Shown here: piece after piece, positions 52,835-63,537 of the stretch
How positions within the stretch are numbered: position 1 is the stretch's first letter
Layout of the letters: each line of letters begins with the position of its first letter
Assembly (NCBI GenBank): GCA_002104935.1
Contig: MCGT01000043.1
Span: 124,001-188,000 of the forward strand
Direction of reading: 5' to 3'
From: Hesseltinella vesiculosa
Lineage: Eukaryota; Mucoromycota; Mucoromycetes; Mucorales; Cunninghamellaceae
Length of the DNA stretch: 64,000 bases
Program-made: the position numbers and the translations under genes
The notes under the pieces: model-generated
Told to the model about the DNA's origin: nothing
Seen by the model: the letters and a program-made list of their open reading frames with translations, nothing else
The model's database searches: none

Positions 52835-53377
52835 TTATTGTTCGTTTTGTTTCTTCGGTGTCGTCTTCGACAGGCACATCCTAGCCAAAATCTTCAACAG
52901 GAACAGAATAGACACGGAGGATGGGGCGGTTGGGGATCCTTCATCAAAACATAACGATCTTCAGGCAATTGGCGACACATGTCGATGACGGCCATGACGA
53001 CACCCCAGCCTTGGCAGTGGACAAGTTCATTTGTGTGGCAAAGTCTTGGGGTTTGTAGGCTTGGGTACCGAGGACGACGTGGCGGCTGTTGTCCTTGGGA
53101 TGGGCACGGGCAACGTAACCCAATTCAGTTGAGTGGCGCCAGCCAACAGAGCTTGCAGAGCCCAGCGGGCCAGCTTCGCGGCGTTGTTATCGACGACAGC
53201 ACCACGTTGCGAGTCAAGGCTCATCTCCCAGGACATGGCACCACCAGCAACTTGGGAATTAGCTTCCAATTCATTGAGAGCACACGCAGCTACCAAGATG
53301 TCTTCCTTGTTGGTTACCTTGATAGGAGCATCGATTCGTTTCGGACATGCAAGTGCACGGCGGAGGCTTTGTCTTGA
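52835..53377 (-). pseudogene. Truncated 3' copy of eIF3d
   Basis: Encodes a damaged version of the last ~180 residues of eIF3d; pieces such as [34 protein letters not shown] and AALKLARWAL-like stretches are recognisable against 59863-60427. Stops and indels break the frame. It ends at 53377, where the minisatellite region starts. Confidence 0.85.
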
Positions 53378-53385
53378 GGCCCTTT

Positions 53386-54908
53386 TTTTTTCAACATTTT
53401 CAGAAAATGCCCACTTTTCATGCTGATGTTCACATTAAAACCAAGTTTTTAAGCTGATTCACAAAAATTTTCACCTCTGCTGATGTCCACTTTGTGTCTT
53501 GCTTTTCAAGCTGATGTCAACGTTTTGTCCATTTTTTTCCGGTTTGGAGCCACTTTTTTTTGCCCGTAATGTGGGTAAAAAAGTGGAAAAGTGGGTAAAA
53601 AAAGTGGTTACTGGCTTGAAAAGTGGATCACGGCTTGAAAAGTGGATCACGGCTTGAAAAGTGGGTAAAAAAGTGGATCAGCAGCACCTTTGTGCGACCC
53701 CACTCCCTGCGCCAACCTGGCCGCTGTTGAATCTTTTGGAATTCCAAATCGAGATTGGCCATTCGCTTGAAAAGTGGATATTGGCTTGAAAAGTGGGTAA
53801 AAAAGTGGTTACGACTTGAAAGTGGGTAAAAAAGTGGATCCTGCCTTGAAAAGTGGATTAAAAGTGGACCCTGGCTTGAAAAGTGGGTAAAAAAGTGGTT
53901 TTGGCTTGAAAAGTGGGTAAAAAAGTGGATATTGGCCTGAAAAGTGGATAAAAAAGTGGATATTGGCTTGAAAAGTGGGTAAAAAAGTGGATCACGACTT
54001 GAAAAGTGGGTAAAAAAAGTGGTTACGACTTGAAAGTGGGTAAAAAAGTGGATCCTGCCTTGAAAAGTGGATAAAAAGTGGATCCTGGCTTGAAAAGTGA
54101 GTAAAAAAAGTGGTTGTTGGCTTGAAAAGTGGATAAAAAAGTGGATTTGGCTTGAAAAGTGGTAAAAAGTGGATCCTGGCTTGAAAAGTGGGTAAAAAAG
54201 TGGTTACGACTTGAAAGTGGGTAAAAAAGTGGATCCTGCCTTGAAAAGTGGATAAAAAGTGGATCACGACTTGAAAAGTGGGTAAAAAAAGTGGTTACGA
54301 CTTGAAAGTGGGTAAAAAAGTGGATCCTGCCTTGAAAAGTGGGTAAAAAAGTGGATTTGGCCTGAAAAGTGGGTAAAAAAGTGGATATTGGCTTGAAAAG
54401 TGGGTAAAAAAGTGGTTCCCAAGCGAGCAAAAAAAAGCGGTTCCCAAGCAGGCAAAAAAAAGCGGTTCCCAAGCAGGCAAAAAAAAAAGTGGTTCCAAGC
54501 AGGCAAGAAAAAGAGGCTCTGAAGCAGGCAAAACACAGTGGTTCTCAAGCAGGCAAAACACAGTGGTTCTCAAGCAGGCAAGAGTTCCCAAGCAGACAAA
54601 AAAAAGTGGTTCCAAGCAGGCAAGAAAAAAAGTGGTTCCCAAGCAGGCAAGAAAAAGTGGTTCCAAGCAGGCAAACAAAGTGGTTCCCAAGCAGGCAAGA
54701 AAAAATTGTTCTGAAGCAGGCAAAAAAAAGTGGTTCCAAGCAAGCAAAAAAAAAGTGGTTCCAAGCAGGCAAGAAAAAGTGGTTCCAAGCAGGCAAACAA
54801 AGTGGTTCCCAAGCAGGCAAGAAAAAATTGTTCTGAAGCAGGCAAAAAAAAAGTGGTTCTCATGCAGGCAGAACAAAGTGGTTCTCATGCAGGCAGAACA
54901 AAGTGGTT
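53386..54908. repeat. Minisatellite array at the duplication junction
   Basis: Two abutting arrays. 53.57-54.41 kb: roughly 25 imperfect units of about 30 bases built on GGCTTGAAAAGTGGGTAAAA plus AAGTGGAT. 54.41-54.90 kb: roughly 20 units of about 24 bases built on AAGCAGGCAAGAAAAAGTGG plus TTCC. Both share AAAAGTGG. A degenerate leading part (53.39-53.57) reads mostly the opposite strand (CCCACTTTTCA). Long minus-strand open frames (repeats of FFTHFSSQDPLF or ACLGTTFF) are products of the repeat, not genes. Confidence 0.92.
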
Positions 54909-55522
54909 GCAAACGCGGCTGGGAAAAAAGCAAAACAAGCCGCCTCTTCCAGCATACCCACCTCACTCCCAATATCAACCAGCAAACCCCAAGACGACTG
55001 CTTCACAGCTACCACCACCTCACATCATCAACGCCATCATAGCATCAGCACCGCCAGCTCCTTGCACATCATTCAATCCGACCCAGCTCTCACTAGCAAA
55101 CGCCAGCATCGCTCCACCATGATCATGCCTATCGTCCCAACGCCTGCACCTTCCTCCTCCTCGTCTGCTTTTCCTCTCTACTCTTCCTCTCTGCCTGATG
55201 CCTCCTACGCTCTGTCCACATCGCCTGCCTCACACTCGCCCGCGGACGTGTTTCCATCGACCTCGGCCACACACACCATGGCTTCATCTACCGCCTCCAC
55301 CCCGCCAGCCATCTTTTCCTCGGGCAATCCAACAATGATGTGTATAGTGCGCAAGAGTCCATCGGGGTCCAGCTGAGCCAACTACCGCCCGAGCTTTTGC
55401 CGCTGAATGTGTCTGCCGCCAACTACCATGCTGCCAACAAACTACCGTCCGGTTCCCTGCCGCCCAGCACCGATCCCGACGTCATCTCCCTTTTGAACCA
55501 TCTCTTCCCCTCTGCTGTCTAG
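54909..55522 (+). pseudogene. 3' copy of the GATA factor gene
   Basis: Carries the codons after the zinc finger ([20 protein letters not shown] to [10 protein letters not shown]) but no finger or start. Relative to the parent it lacks about 70 bases between two TCGACCTC repeats (near 55258) and one base in CCAAC(G)AATG (near 55332), which shifts the frame. Confidence 0.9.
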
Positions 55523-56050
55523 CTCATCTCTCTCTGTGCATGTTGCATATTTGTGTTGTTATTTTTGTCACCCCTTAATCTTTTTTTATACTCACGTGAT
55601 TCCCTTCCCCTCTGCTGTTGGCTATTAAATAGTTTCTGTTATTGTATGCCGCATGTTGAACATGCTCATTTGGTGTTTTTATTTTATGACTTGAGATGAA
55701 AGCAGATTGGCAAAGGCTGGGAGCCCACTCCTCTGTCTCTCATTTTCGCTTAGGATTTTGGAAGGCAGCTGGAACATCACCATGAAATCAAGAGGAATCT
55801 TTATTGATCAAAATGAGCGGGTGGGATAAACCAGGGAGAGGCGTACGCAAAAAAAAAAAAAAAAAAAAAAAAAGAAAGGGGTTAATGTCGATGGGGAGGA
55901 GGGGGATGATGGCGCTTGAACATACCGGTATGAGATGAGAAAGTTAGTGAAGTTTAGTTAATCTTGTGCTGGCAAAATAGAAGGGAGCAATTTCATGCAA
56001 CCATAAAAACTGTTGTTCAGTTACTAAATCGCCAAATACGGTAATAACGA
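55523..56050. other. Duplicated downstream spacer
   Basis: 3' flank of the GATA copy with an A-run of about 23 at 55851. No gene. Confidence 0.4.
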
Positions 56051-57041
56051 GGTTGGTTTTTGATCTTCTGTCTGCTTTGTTAATGTACCGGTAAACACCT
56101 ATCGGATATTCGCCATCACTTGGCTGCTGCTTGATATTTCTCGAGCAATGAATAAATATGTTTTGACGGGTGAAACAATACGTCGGAATGGATTAGTATT
56201 TTCTGCGCTTGTTTTTTTTTATCAGATCGCCTGGCGATCCCCTGAGGAAAATGGCCAATTTTCCATTTTTTTTAGCTGGAGAGTCCGGGGTGTCAAAACG
56301 AAACTGGTCAAAAGTTGACTGAGCAACCTTCACCAAACGGCCTGATTTTTTCAACATCATCATCGCTCGTGTATTTGAACTTTGTCTCAAAATTTCATAC
56401 CAACCTAACCAGTCAACAGTGCTGTGCAGCGATTCCTTTTTTTTTTCCAGAAAGGAAGAGAAAAAGTACGAGGCCAAATTCAGCCTCCGCACAATGACTT
56501 CATTTCTGGCTGATGAACGCACGTCAATTGGTAAACAGTAAAAAGTGGCGTTATCAAGTGTGACGCGATCAAGGTTGTAGTGGTGTTCCTTTATTAAACT
56601 GGGACTTTGGATTTTTGGATTGCTTTAGAGAAGGTTGCCCATACAATGTGAGGAGACTAAATATGGTAATCCCATTTCTTTTTCATTCATTTAGAAAAAG
56701 AAAATGCCATCGCTGCACAGCACTGTTAACTGGTTAGGTTGGTATGAAATTTTGAGACAAAGTTCAAATACACGAGCGATGATGATGTTGAAAAAATCAG
56801 GCCGTTTGGTGAAGGTTGCTCAGTCAACTTTTGACCAGTTTCGTTTTGACACCCCGGACTCTCCAGCTAAAAAAAATGGAAAATTGGCCATTTTCCTCAG
56901 GGGATCGCCAGGCGATCTGATAAAAAAAAACAAGCGCAGAAAATACAATCCATTCCGACGTATTGTTTCACCCGTCAAGACATATTTATTCATGTGTATA
57001 CCGGTACATTAACGAAACAGACAGAAGATGAAAACCCAACC
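56051..57041. mobile_element. Inverted-repeat (MITE/foldback-type) element with R1 arms
   Basis: Left arm 56051-56437 (GGTTGGTTTTTGATCTTCTG...) is repeated inverted at 56706-57041 (...CAGAAGATGAAAACCCAACC), with a spacer of about 270 bases without coding signal. A ~50-base stretch present at 56097-56146 is absent from the right arm. The arms contain the R1 repeat also seen at 14.1 and 31.9 kb. The corresponding position of the left duplication copy (between 49925 and 50900) lacks it. Non-autonomous; no transposase inside. Confidence 0.82.
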
Positions 57042-57245
57042 TTAATATTATTATGTATAGGTATTTTTTATTTTGCAACGTGCTGGAGTAATGTTAGTTG
57101 GGAAATCCAAGTGCGGTGTCCTTAGTATCCGCGTTTTTCTTTTAAAATAGAGTCGTCAAGTTGGATGTTCAATAAAACAAAGGGAAAAATGAGTGGGTAG
57201 GGGTATGACAGGGAGGGGGGCTGACGCGCAAAAGAATGGACCAAC
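57042..57245. other. Short spacer
   Basis: No feature seen; corresponds to spacer at ~50.8 kb in the other copy. Confidence 0.35.
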
Positions 57246-59660
57246 TCAACCGTCCAGAACATCAAAGGCTTCTTGCAAGGCCTGCAAAAAAAAAATTGTT
57301 GGCGTTGCAACAGGCGAAGGCGCCGTTGGCAGCAATAGGCAATCCACCTGGGAATGGAGACAGTCATATTGTTCGGTAGATTTGCAAGGATAACATTGTT
57401 GCCATGTTGTTCGGTGTTGATCTAATGTCTGTGTCGGCGGTGCATGTGTCCAAAATGAGGACAAGGTTTCCCAAGGTGCTTGGTTCGGTCGACGATTCAA
57501 GAGTAACGGTGGCTGTGGGACGAACAGAGGGTGTCGCAATGCAATCGACGCGGATGGAGGATGTGATCAGAGCGTTCAACGTGAGCGTGCCAATCACCAG
57601 CTTTGGCCCTTCATTATGGATGGTTGTCGGCCAAACATTCTTGTAACGTGCAAACGATGGAGGCAAGGAGGTGATGGTGATGGCGTGCTTCAGGTTACCA
57701 AACGGTTCACGGTGGATATCAACATGCTTTTTACGTCCATATACTTCCACTGTGTTCACCACGATCGCCTTTTTCGAAGGGAGTCGCAGGAAGCAACCAG
57801 CTAGCAGCTGGGAAGTAACGTGCTTCATACAGAGGTGCAGGTTCCAGTCATAGTTCAACAGTTGTTGGCAATGTTCATTGGTTAGCTCGACAAAGGATCT
57901 TGTATTCAGCAGGCGCCGGTGGTGATGTAGACAATACGCTGCAGAGGAACGTGGGAGGAGGAGGGGAAGTTAGAGTAGGCCAAAGAATGGCTTTTCCACT
58001 TGGCTTGTTGGTAATATTGCGCTTGCTGGTCGGGCATAAGATGGGTGCTCGTTCCAAGATGTATTGGATTGTACAGGGATCCCTTATGCTGGTGGGAGCC
58101 GCTGCCTGAGTTTGTCGGATGGACGAGACGAATTCCATAAGAGGGTACACGCAATTAGCAAAGCCAGAAGGACCGAATGATCTAACGCCAACGGATCGAA
58201 AGCCACAGTAGCCGTCGCGGTCCACGTCCCACAGTTCTGCGCTGAAAAGCGAAAGTAAATGAATTAATAGAAATTCAGCAACTGTAGACACCAAGTACAT
58301 TCTCCTGAAGAGAGCGTAGGATAGCACACGAGTATGAATGTCAAAGCTATATGGCCCAACGGAAACGACAGTGGTCAACCTAAGGGGGGCAGAACCCCAA
58401 TTCAGATGAAAGGTTGCAAACAAATTCATTGTGAAGCTAAACATCGTTTAACAAAAACCGCGAAAAACATTGTCCTGAAAGGATCAGCAGACTTACGATG
58501 ATTGCGAAGATGTAGCTGTGTGTGGTTCATGATGCGAAAAGAAAAAAATACGTTGGAAAGTAGAGTCATGTTTGCCATGGTGAGCAGTTGGAGTAAGTAC
58601 CGCTTAAGCCCTGATCAACTTCAAAAAATGTTCGCTTCGTCGGTAATATTGGGTTGATTGCTGGCGACCGGGAGATGACAGTCGGATGGGTAAGGGCATT
58701 ATGTCAAAATGGCATCTTTGTAGACTCTTTGTGAGCGCTGTTTGAGCACTGACATCGAGCAGCCGTAGGATGGATGCTGGGCTAGTCATTTTTGATGGAA
58801 TTTGCACAAGATTGTCCAAAAGGATTCCTCCAGGAGATGCTGACTCCATGACATTTGAACATCTGATTCAGTTTTGGCGGAATATGCAACAAAGTCAAGA
58901 ACATTAAAGGTGGACCTGGCTTAAATAGTGGGCCAGGTTAAAAAGTGGCAAAAAAGTGGTTGGTCGAAAAAAAGTCGCGCCCAAGAAACTTCACAGGAGA
59001 ATCGGAGATTGTAATCTAAGATGATAAAAGGGGCAGAGAGAAACTAAATTCTACAACGTCGACCAGAGCTACGTTTGGTCATAAGCTGGCATCAAATCCA
59101 TTAGAAAACACAAATATACAAATGATGGAGACCAATAAGTTGAATGGCTGCAACATCAACTGAAGTTAAATAGAGGAATCGGGGTTTGTAACCAAAGGGA
59201 TGATGCTAAACAGGTTTTAAACATTAACAACATCGGTCAGGGTCAACGCTATTGTTTTTTTTTATCAGGCTTGGTCATCCGCTGGCGTGTGAAGAAAAAC
59301 GAGTCATTGTGGTCAGACGTATTATGGGGGTTTCCAGTTTTCGTCGGACCTTGATTCATGGTCACAGCATACCCTCTTCCCTTGGATGAGGTCGTAGCGA
59401 CTTCCCATTGAGAAAAACGGGTTTGTCACTTGCACCTAGCCATTCATTCTGTTTTTTTTATGACCAATGGTTCGATGCCATCTTAAAACGCCAAACAGCA
59501 GCGGCAGCCACATTTGCCACCAGCCTCGCCTTGCTCTTCGGGACGGCCTTTCAATGGGCGATATGAAAACGTAGACGTGGCTTTTCAGAAATGTTGTCTC
59601 AGTAGCTTTCGGTTGTCGTATTGAAAAAGTACGTCAATGCTATTATTGGTTGATTCCGCT
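57246..59660 (-). pseudogene. Gene X', degenerate sister copy of gene X
   Basis: The minus strand retains the gene X core almost unchanged (LPSKKAIVVNTVEVYGRKKH, SLPPSFARYKNVWPTTIHNE, GPKLVIGTLTLNALITSSIR) at 57.5-57.86 kb, the C-terminal LQALQEAFDVLDG end at ~57.25 kb, the GGILLDNLVQIPS region at ~58.83 kb and traces of the zinc fingers at 59.48-59.65 kb. Frame changes, a different middle C-terminal part (57.36-57.53 kb) and the OTU-like insertion make it non-functional. Confidence 0.8.
57978..58585 (-). mobile_element. ~0.6-kb insertion carrying an OTU-like fragment
   Basis: Absent from gene X, present only in gene X'. Flanked by AGTTAGAGTA (57968-57977) and AGTTGGAGTA (58586-58595), which look like a 10-bp target duplication. 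On the minus strand it encodes ELWDVDRDGYCGFRSVGV, the D-x-DG-x-CG-(F/Y)-R box around the catalytic cysteine of OTU-type proteases, followed by NCVYPLMEF. No terminal inverted repeats recognised. Confidence 0.6.
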
Positions 59661-59815
59661 TGCCCGCTTGAGGTCAGGTTCAGCTCTGTTGATTTTTCCA
59701 ACATGGGCACTGTTGGCAACGTTTAATTTTCAGTGATGGATTGGTAAAAAAAAAAAAAAAAAAAAGGGTAGCACACAATCTAAATGAAAGAAGCAGGTAG
59801 GGCGGAGATAGAGAT

Positions 59816-59853
<38 letters not shown>

Positions 59854-59862
59854 AGGGGGGGC
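58850..59862. other. Degenerate region upstream of gene X' core and eIF3d 3' flank
   Basis: Contains a short patch (58908-58972) with the same GTGG...AAAAAGTGG units as the minisatellite, faint remains of the gene X zinc fingers (59480-59650), an A-run at 59747 and a GT dinucleotide repeat at 59817-59850. No intact gene. Confidence 0.5.
59817..59850. repeat. (GT)n microsatellite
   Basis: About 17 GT dinucleotides immediately downstream of the eIF3d stop codon. The left copy has only GAGAGAGAG at the same place. Confidence 0.95.
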
Positions 59863-61752
59863 TTATTCTTCGTCTTGTTTGGCTTCTTCGGTGTCATCTT
59901 CGACAGGCGCTTCCTTGTCGAGATCTTCTTCAACAGGAACGGAGTAGACACGGAGAATGGGGCGGTTAGGATCCTTCATCAAAACATAGCGACCTTCAGG
60001 CAATTGGCGACACATGTCGATGACAGCCTTGACGACACCCCAGCCATTGGCAATGGACAAGTTCATTTGTGTGGCAAAGTCTTGGGGTTTGTAGGCTTGG
60101 GTACCGAGGACGACGTGGCGGCTGTTGTCTTTGGGATGCGCACGGGCAACATAACCCAATTTCAATTGAGTGGCGCCAGCCAACAGAGCTTGCACAGCCC
60201 AGCGGGCCAACTTGGCAGCGTTGTTACGCATTTCGGTAGCGACGACAGCACCACGTTGGGAATCAAGGCTCTTCTTCCAGGACATGGCACCACCAGCACC
60301 TTGGGCATTGGCATCGAATTCGTTGAGAGCACGCACAGTCACCAAAGTGTCTTCCTTGTTGGCGACCTTGACAGCAGCATCGATCTCGGTACGGACAAGC
60401 AAGTACACGGCGGAGTCTTCGTCTTCGGGTTCCTCTTCTTGGGCCTTTTGGGTGAAGGCATAGGGGTTGTGCGTGGTGTTGCGGTCGGCCAAGTTGAAAC
60501 GGCGGTAACGGTACATGCCTGAGGCGATCTTCTTGCCACTGGCATGGTCTTCGGCGGAAATGAAGGGGTTGGGTTCAAAGGTTTGGGCAACAGCGTTGCT
60601 TTCCAAGACTTGGCGGCCAAAGTTGCGGTTGATATAAGAGGCTTCGTTGCAGAGCGCAGACCAGCTGTTCATGGTGTCTTTGTCGTTTTCGGCAGGTGGA
60701 TCACTGGTGTTTTCGTTGACGGTGAGCAAATCGCACACGCCACCAGGTCGCTTGTCCATCACAATCTTGTTATCGCTGGTCTTGGTCACCACCACATCCC
60801 AGGGATACACAGTACGGGTGGCACACATCAGCAACGACAACACAGTGTCGGTAGCATACACAGTGGCCTTGTTTTCGCTCATCAGTTGCTGCATCACAGG
60901 ATCACTGGAGGTGGTCAGGTCGTGCTTGATATGATCCAGATGGTGCAAGGCCTTTTCGTTCCGCGTGTTGACGCGATCGTAGGCCTTGTTGTAGTAGTTG
61001 AGTGAACCGTACGTGGCACTGACGAAAAAAAAAGTGAGAAAAGGCAGCAACAGTAAAAGATAGAACGGAGAAGACGTGGCTTACATATCGTCGGGCTTGG
61101 GAGCAGCATAGTTCAACTTGCTCAAACGGTTGAATTCAATTTCATCCAACAGATTCCAATCAGGGCCAATGGTAACTGAAGCATTGCGTACTCGTTGGGG
61201 CTTATCGTAGTTGTGGCCATAACGTTTGCGGCCCTGCATCTGTTGCTTGCCGACAGGACGGGCTTGTTGCTGTTGCTGTTGTTGCTGTTGCTGTTTGTTT
61301 TGGGGACGGGTGCGGGTGTTGCCGACGGCACTCTTGATGGCCATCTTCTTGACAGTAGCTGAACGGTTGTCGACCACCGAGAACGAAGATTCATCTTCAT
61401 TGTGAGTGTAGGCAAAGGCGGATGCAAAGGCGGCGCCGTAGGCTTGTTGTTCTATTTTCAGCGAGTCAAGATCATGTTAGATTGTCTCCCCGTTCAACAG
61501 CAGAAAACGTCACTTACCACGGTTCATACGGTTAAAGCCTTGACGACCTTGGCGACCAGTGTTTTCACGGTTGTCTTGCTTTTGGCCGTCAGGGTTAGTC
61601 CAGTCAGCGACCCGGCCGAGTTTGTCGCCCTTGCTGTAGGGAGCATAAGGAATATCTTTGAATTTGATCAATGTGGAATCGACAGCTGGACCCCAGCCGT
61701 TTTGGCGATCCAACAGGGAAGGCAATTGGAAAGAAGGTTTCGAATCGGTCAT
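59863..61752 (-). CDS. EIF3D: Translation initiation factor eIF3 subunit D
   Basis: Subunit of eIF3 with mRNA cap-binding activity in animals. Exons 61518-61752 (MTDSKPSFQLPSLLDRQNGW), 61085-61451 and 59863-61018. The N-terminus contains RKRYGHNYDKPQRVRNASV and a glutamine run encoded by CTG/TTG-type triplets at ~61262-61300 on the minus strand. The conserved domain includes [60 protein letters not shown] and LSIANGWGVVKAVIDMC. The acidic tail ends EEAKQDEE. About 590 residues; intact. Its last ~190 codons are duplicated at 52835-53377. Divergent from the Snapin-like gene. Confidence 0.94.
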
Positions 61753-61925
61753 GATGTGAGCAAGAAAGAAGTGAACGACATTTTTTTTTTTTTTCTTTTT
61801 CCCTTTCGTGTGACTCCTCTCTGGCGAGTGGCTGGTGGATTTCATTGGCTCTTTGCAGCTTTCCTTTTGCTGATTTCAACAGCAGATTTTACTTTGTTCT
61901 CCTTTTTCTTCACCTTCTTTTCACC
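61753..61925. promoter_or_regulatory. Bidirectional promoter eIF3d / Snapin-like
   Basis: 173 bp separate the two divergent ATGs. It contains a CATTGGCT (inverted CCAAT) at 61844 and T-rich tracts on the Snapin side. Confidence 0.45.
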
Positions 61926-62292
61926 ATGGCTGACAATGTAGAAACCTTGGCCAACGACATCTCCAACTTGCTTGGTCCCATTGTCATCGAGATGGATAAA
62001 AACATTGTCGCCACACAGCAAAGCCAACAGGAACTGAGCCAAGAAATCGAACGTCTCATTGCCGGTAATTGACTGCTGCAGAAACGGAGATGACTCGAGC
62101 TCATCCCCTCAGTCTCTTATCCATTTTTTTATAGAGTTGGAGGTGTTCTCTGATATTGCCGAACCCCCTCGATTGCAGCCGGCGCTCGACAAGCTCACTG
62201 AGGCTAAAAAGAAAATGGCCAATGCTATCAAACTATTGCAGCAAACCACTCGACGCATGGACGCGATCCAAAGCAGTCTCGGTCCGTCCTAA
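61926..62292 (+). CDS. Snapin-like (BLOC-1 subunit) coiled-coil protein
   Basis: Small protein of about 98 residues in two exons (61926-62064 and 62135-62292). Predicted entirely helical: MADNVETLANDISNLLGPIV, QQSQQELSQEIERLIAELEV, then LDKLTEAKKKMANAIKLLQQ and TTRRMDAIQSSL. The spacing of the S-Q-x-E-L-x-x-(E/Q)-I and A-(K/R)-(K/R)-x-(M/V) segments resembles Snapin/BLOC1S7, a subunit of the endosomal BLOC-1 complex. Other short coiled-coil families cannot be excluded. Confidence 0.65.
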
Positions 62293-62531
62293 AGGATGAC
62301 ACATGCATCTACAATGGACACCCACCTCTCACCAATACCCCCTTTCATGTCGCTTGAATTGTTCCAGCCATGTCTTCTGTGTGCTCACCCTGTTTATCAC
62401 CGATACCTAGGCATTCTTTTCTCATGCTTCTTGCGGTTTATATAAACGTTTGGTTATATGAAACGCTTATGAAAACGTTGGGCGAGGCTGGCTAGTTTGT
62501 GCGCATCGACTTGTACTTGCTCACCCATTTT
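62293..62531. other. Short convergent intergenic region
   Basis: 3' flanks of two convergent genes; nothing further seen. Confidence 0.35.
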
Positions 62532-63537
62532 TTACGCACAAAGCTGGTCATCGATTGGAGCTACCATAAAACAAAGGTTCTCAAACTCTCGTTTCTTTGC
62601 ATCTCTCGCTCTCTCTGTGCGTGCGTCGCTTACTGTGGTATTGTGATGCTTGTTGGCGATCAGTTGTTGCTTGACAAGGATTTGCTGCGCTTGATCCAAC
62701 CGACCTTGCATGATCATGTCTTCTGCGTAATACAACCAGCATTTGCATTCGAGTATCGGGTCTTGGAGCCACTGAGCCATTTGGATCTGACGCTGAGCTA
62801 GTGAGCCAGCTTTGACCGCCTGGGAGACAAAAAAACAAAATGGAGGGTCAGGTTTGGGAACGGCAACGAAAAAAGCACTTGCATATTTGGCATTGGTTTT
62901 GCCCAAGGAGCTGTAAGCTCCCCCAAGGACGGAGTAATACACGCTATAAAAGGCAACCAAGTCTTCCTTGGCAGAGACCTTCCAACTGAAGCGATAGCTA
63001 AATGAATGTGTCAATATAAAGGGTGAGCTTTGGCAAATAGGCATGGGTAATGCGGTACCTGTCATAGTTGAAGAACCGAGCGCCCTGCTCGATATAATGT
63101 GGATCCAGGACCAGCCTTAAAACCAGATGCGTTGATGGGTGGAGGGTGTCGTTCTGAGGGGTAGCCAACAGCGACTGATGCAGTAATAAGCGCCACCACC
63201 AGCCATCTTTGCACGTCCTTCCCATGTGTCGGATAAAATCAATCGTGCGGGCATCGTCGCAAAGAATAGTGCTGTACAGTGTAGCTGATGGAAGGGTAGG
63301 CATACGCTCAAAGACTGTATCGTATTGGAGAATATTTGAAGACTGGGGCATTTCCACAGACACCGAGGCATAATCTACTGTGAGGACCAAAAAAAAAAAA
63401 AGCCTCGTCAGTCAGGCTTAACACCCTGGCTAGGTTCAGGAAACCAATCTCTTTTACTACCTTGCCAAGGATACTTCTGCATACTGAGTTTCAGCTCATT
63501 GGAATACACAAGCTGGATGCATGATCGCCTGGGCATG
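62532..63537 (-). CDS. Conserved protein of unknown function
   Basis: Not recognised. The start at 63537 gives MPRRSCIQLVYSNELKLSMQ KYPWQ in a first exon, spliced to VDYASVSVEMPQSSNILQYD, then WWWRLLLHQSLLATPQNDTL and LDPHYIEQGARFFNYD. Another intron follows, then YRFSWKVSAKEDLVAFYSVY, LGGAYSSLGKTNAKYA, AGSLAQRQIQMAQWLQDP and CWLYYAEDMIMQGRLDQAQQ, ending DDQLCA. The second half, with paired helices and small-residue/aromatic spacing (A-x-x-x-G-x-L-x-x-A), looks like a TPR- or HEAT-type solenoid. About 270-300 residues. The HYIEQGARFFNYD block is strikingly well formed and probably a conserved signature. Confidence 0.65.

Larger units (their letters stand above)
49242..53377. repeat. Left copy of a >4-kb tandem duplication
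   Basis: Collinear with 54909-60427: GATA C-terminal codons, spacer, gene X on the minus strand, spacer, eIF3d C-terminal codons. Similarity starts at GCAAAC(A/G)CGGCTGGGAAAAAAG and ends in eIF3d at GTCTT. It is patchy in the spacers and strong in the coding parts. Confidence 0.85.
54909..60427. repeat. Right copy of the tandem duplication
   Basis: Collinear with 49242-53377 but 1.4 kb longer, mainly because of the inverted-repeat element (56051-57041) and the OTU-like insertion (57978-58585). It ends inside the intact eIF3d gene. Confidence 0.85.

Noticed and set aside
53992..54978. Long minus-strand open frames rich in Phe/Leu/Cys across the minisatellite
   Set aside because: They are translations of tandem repeats with periods that avoid stops; no start context, no non-repetitive sequence, several frames open at once.
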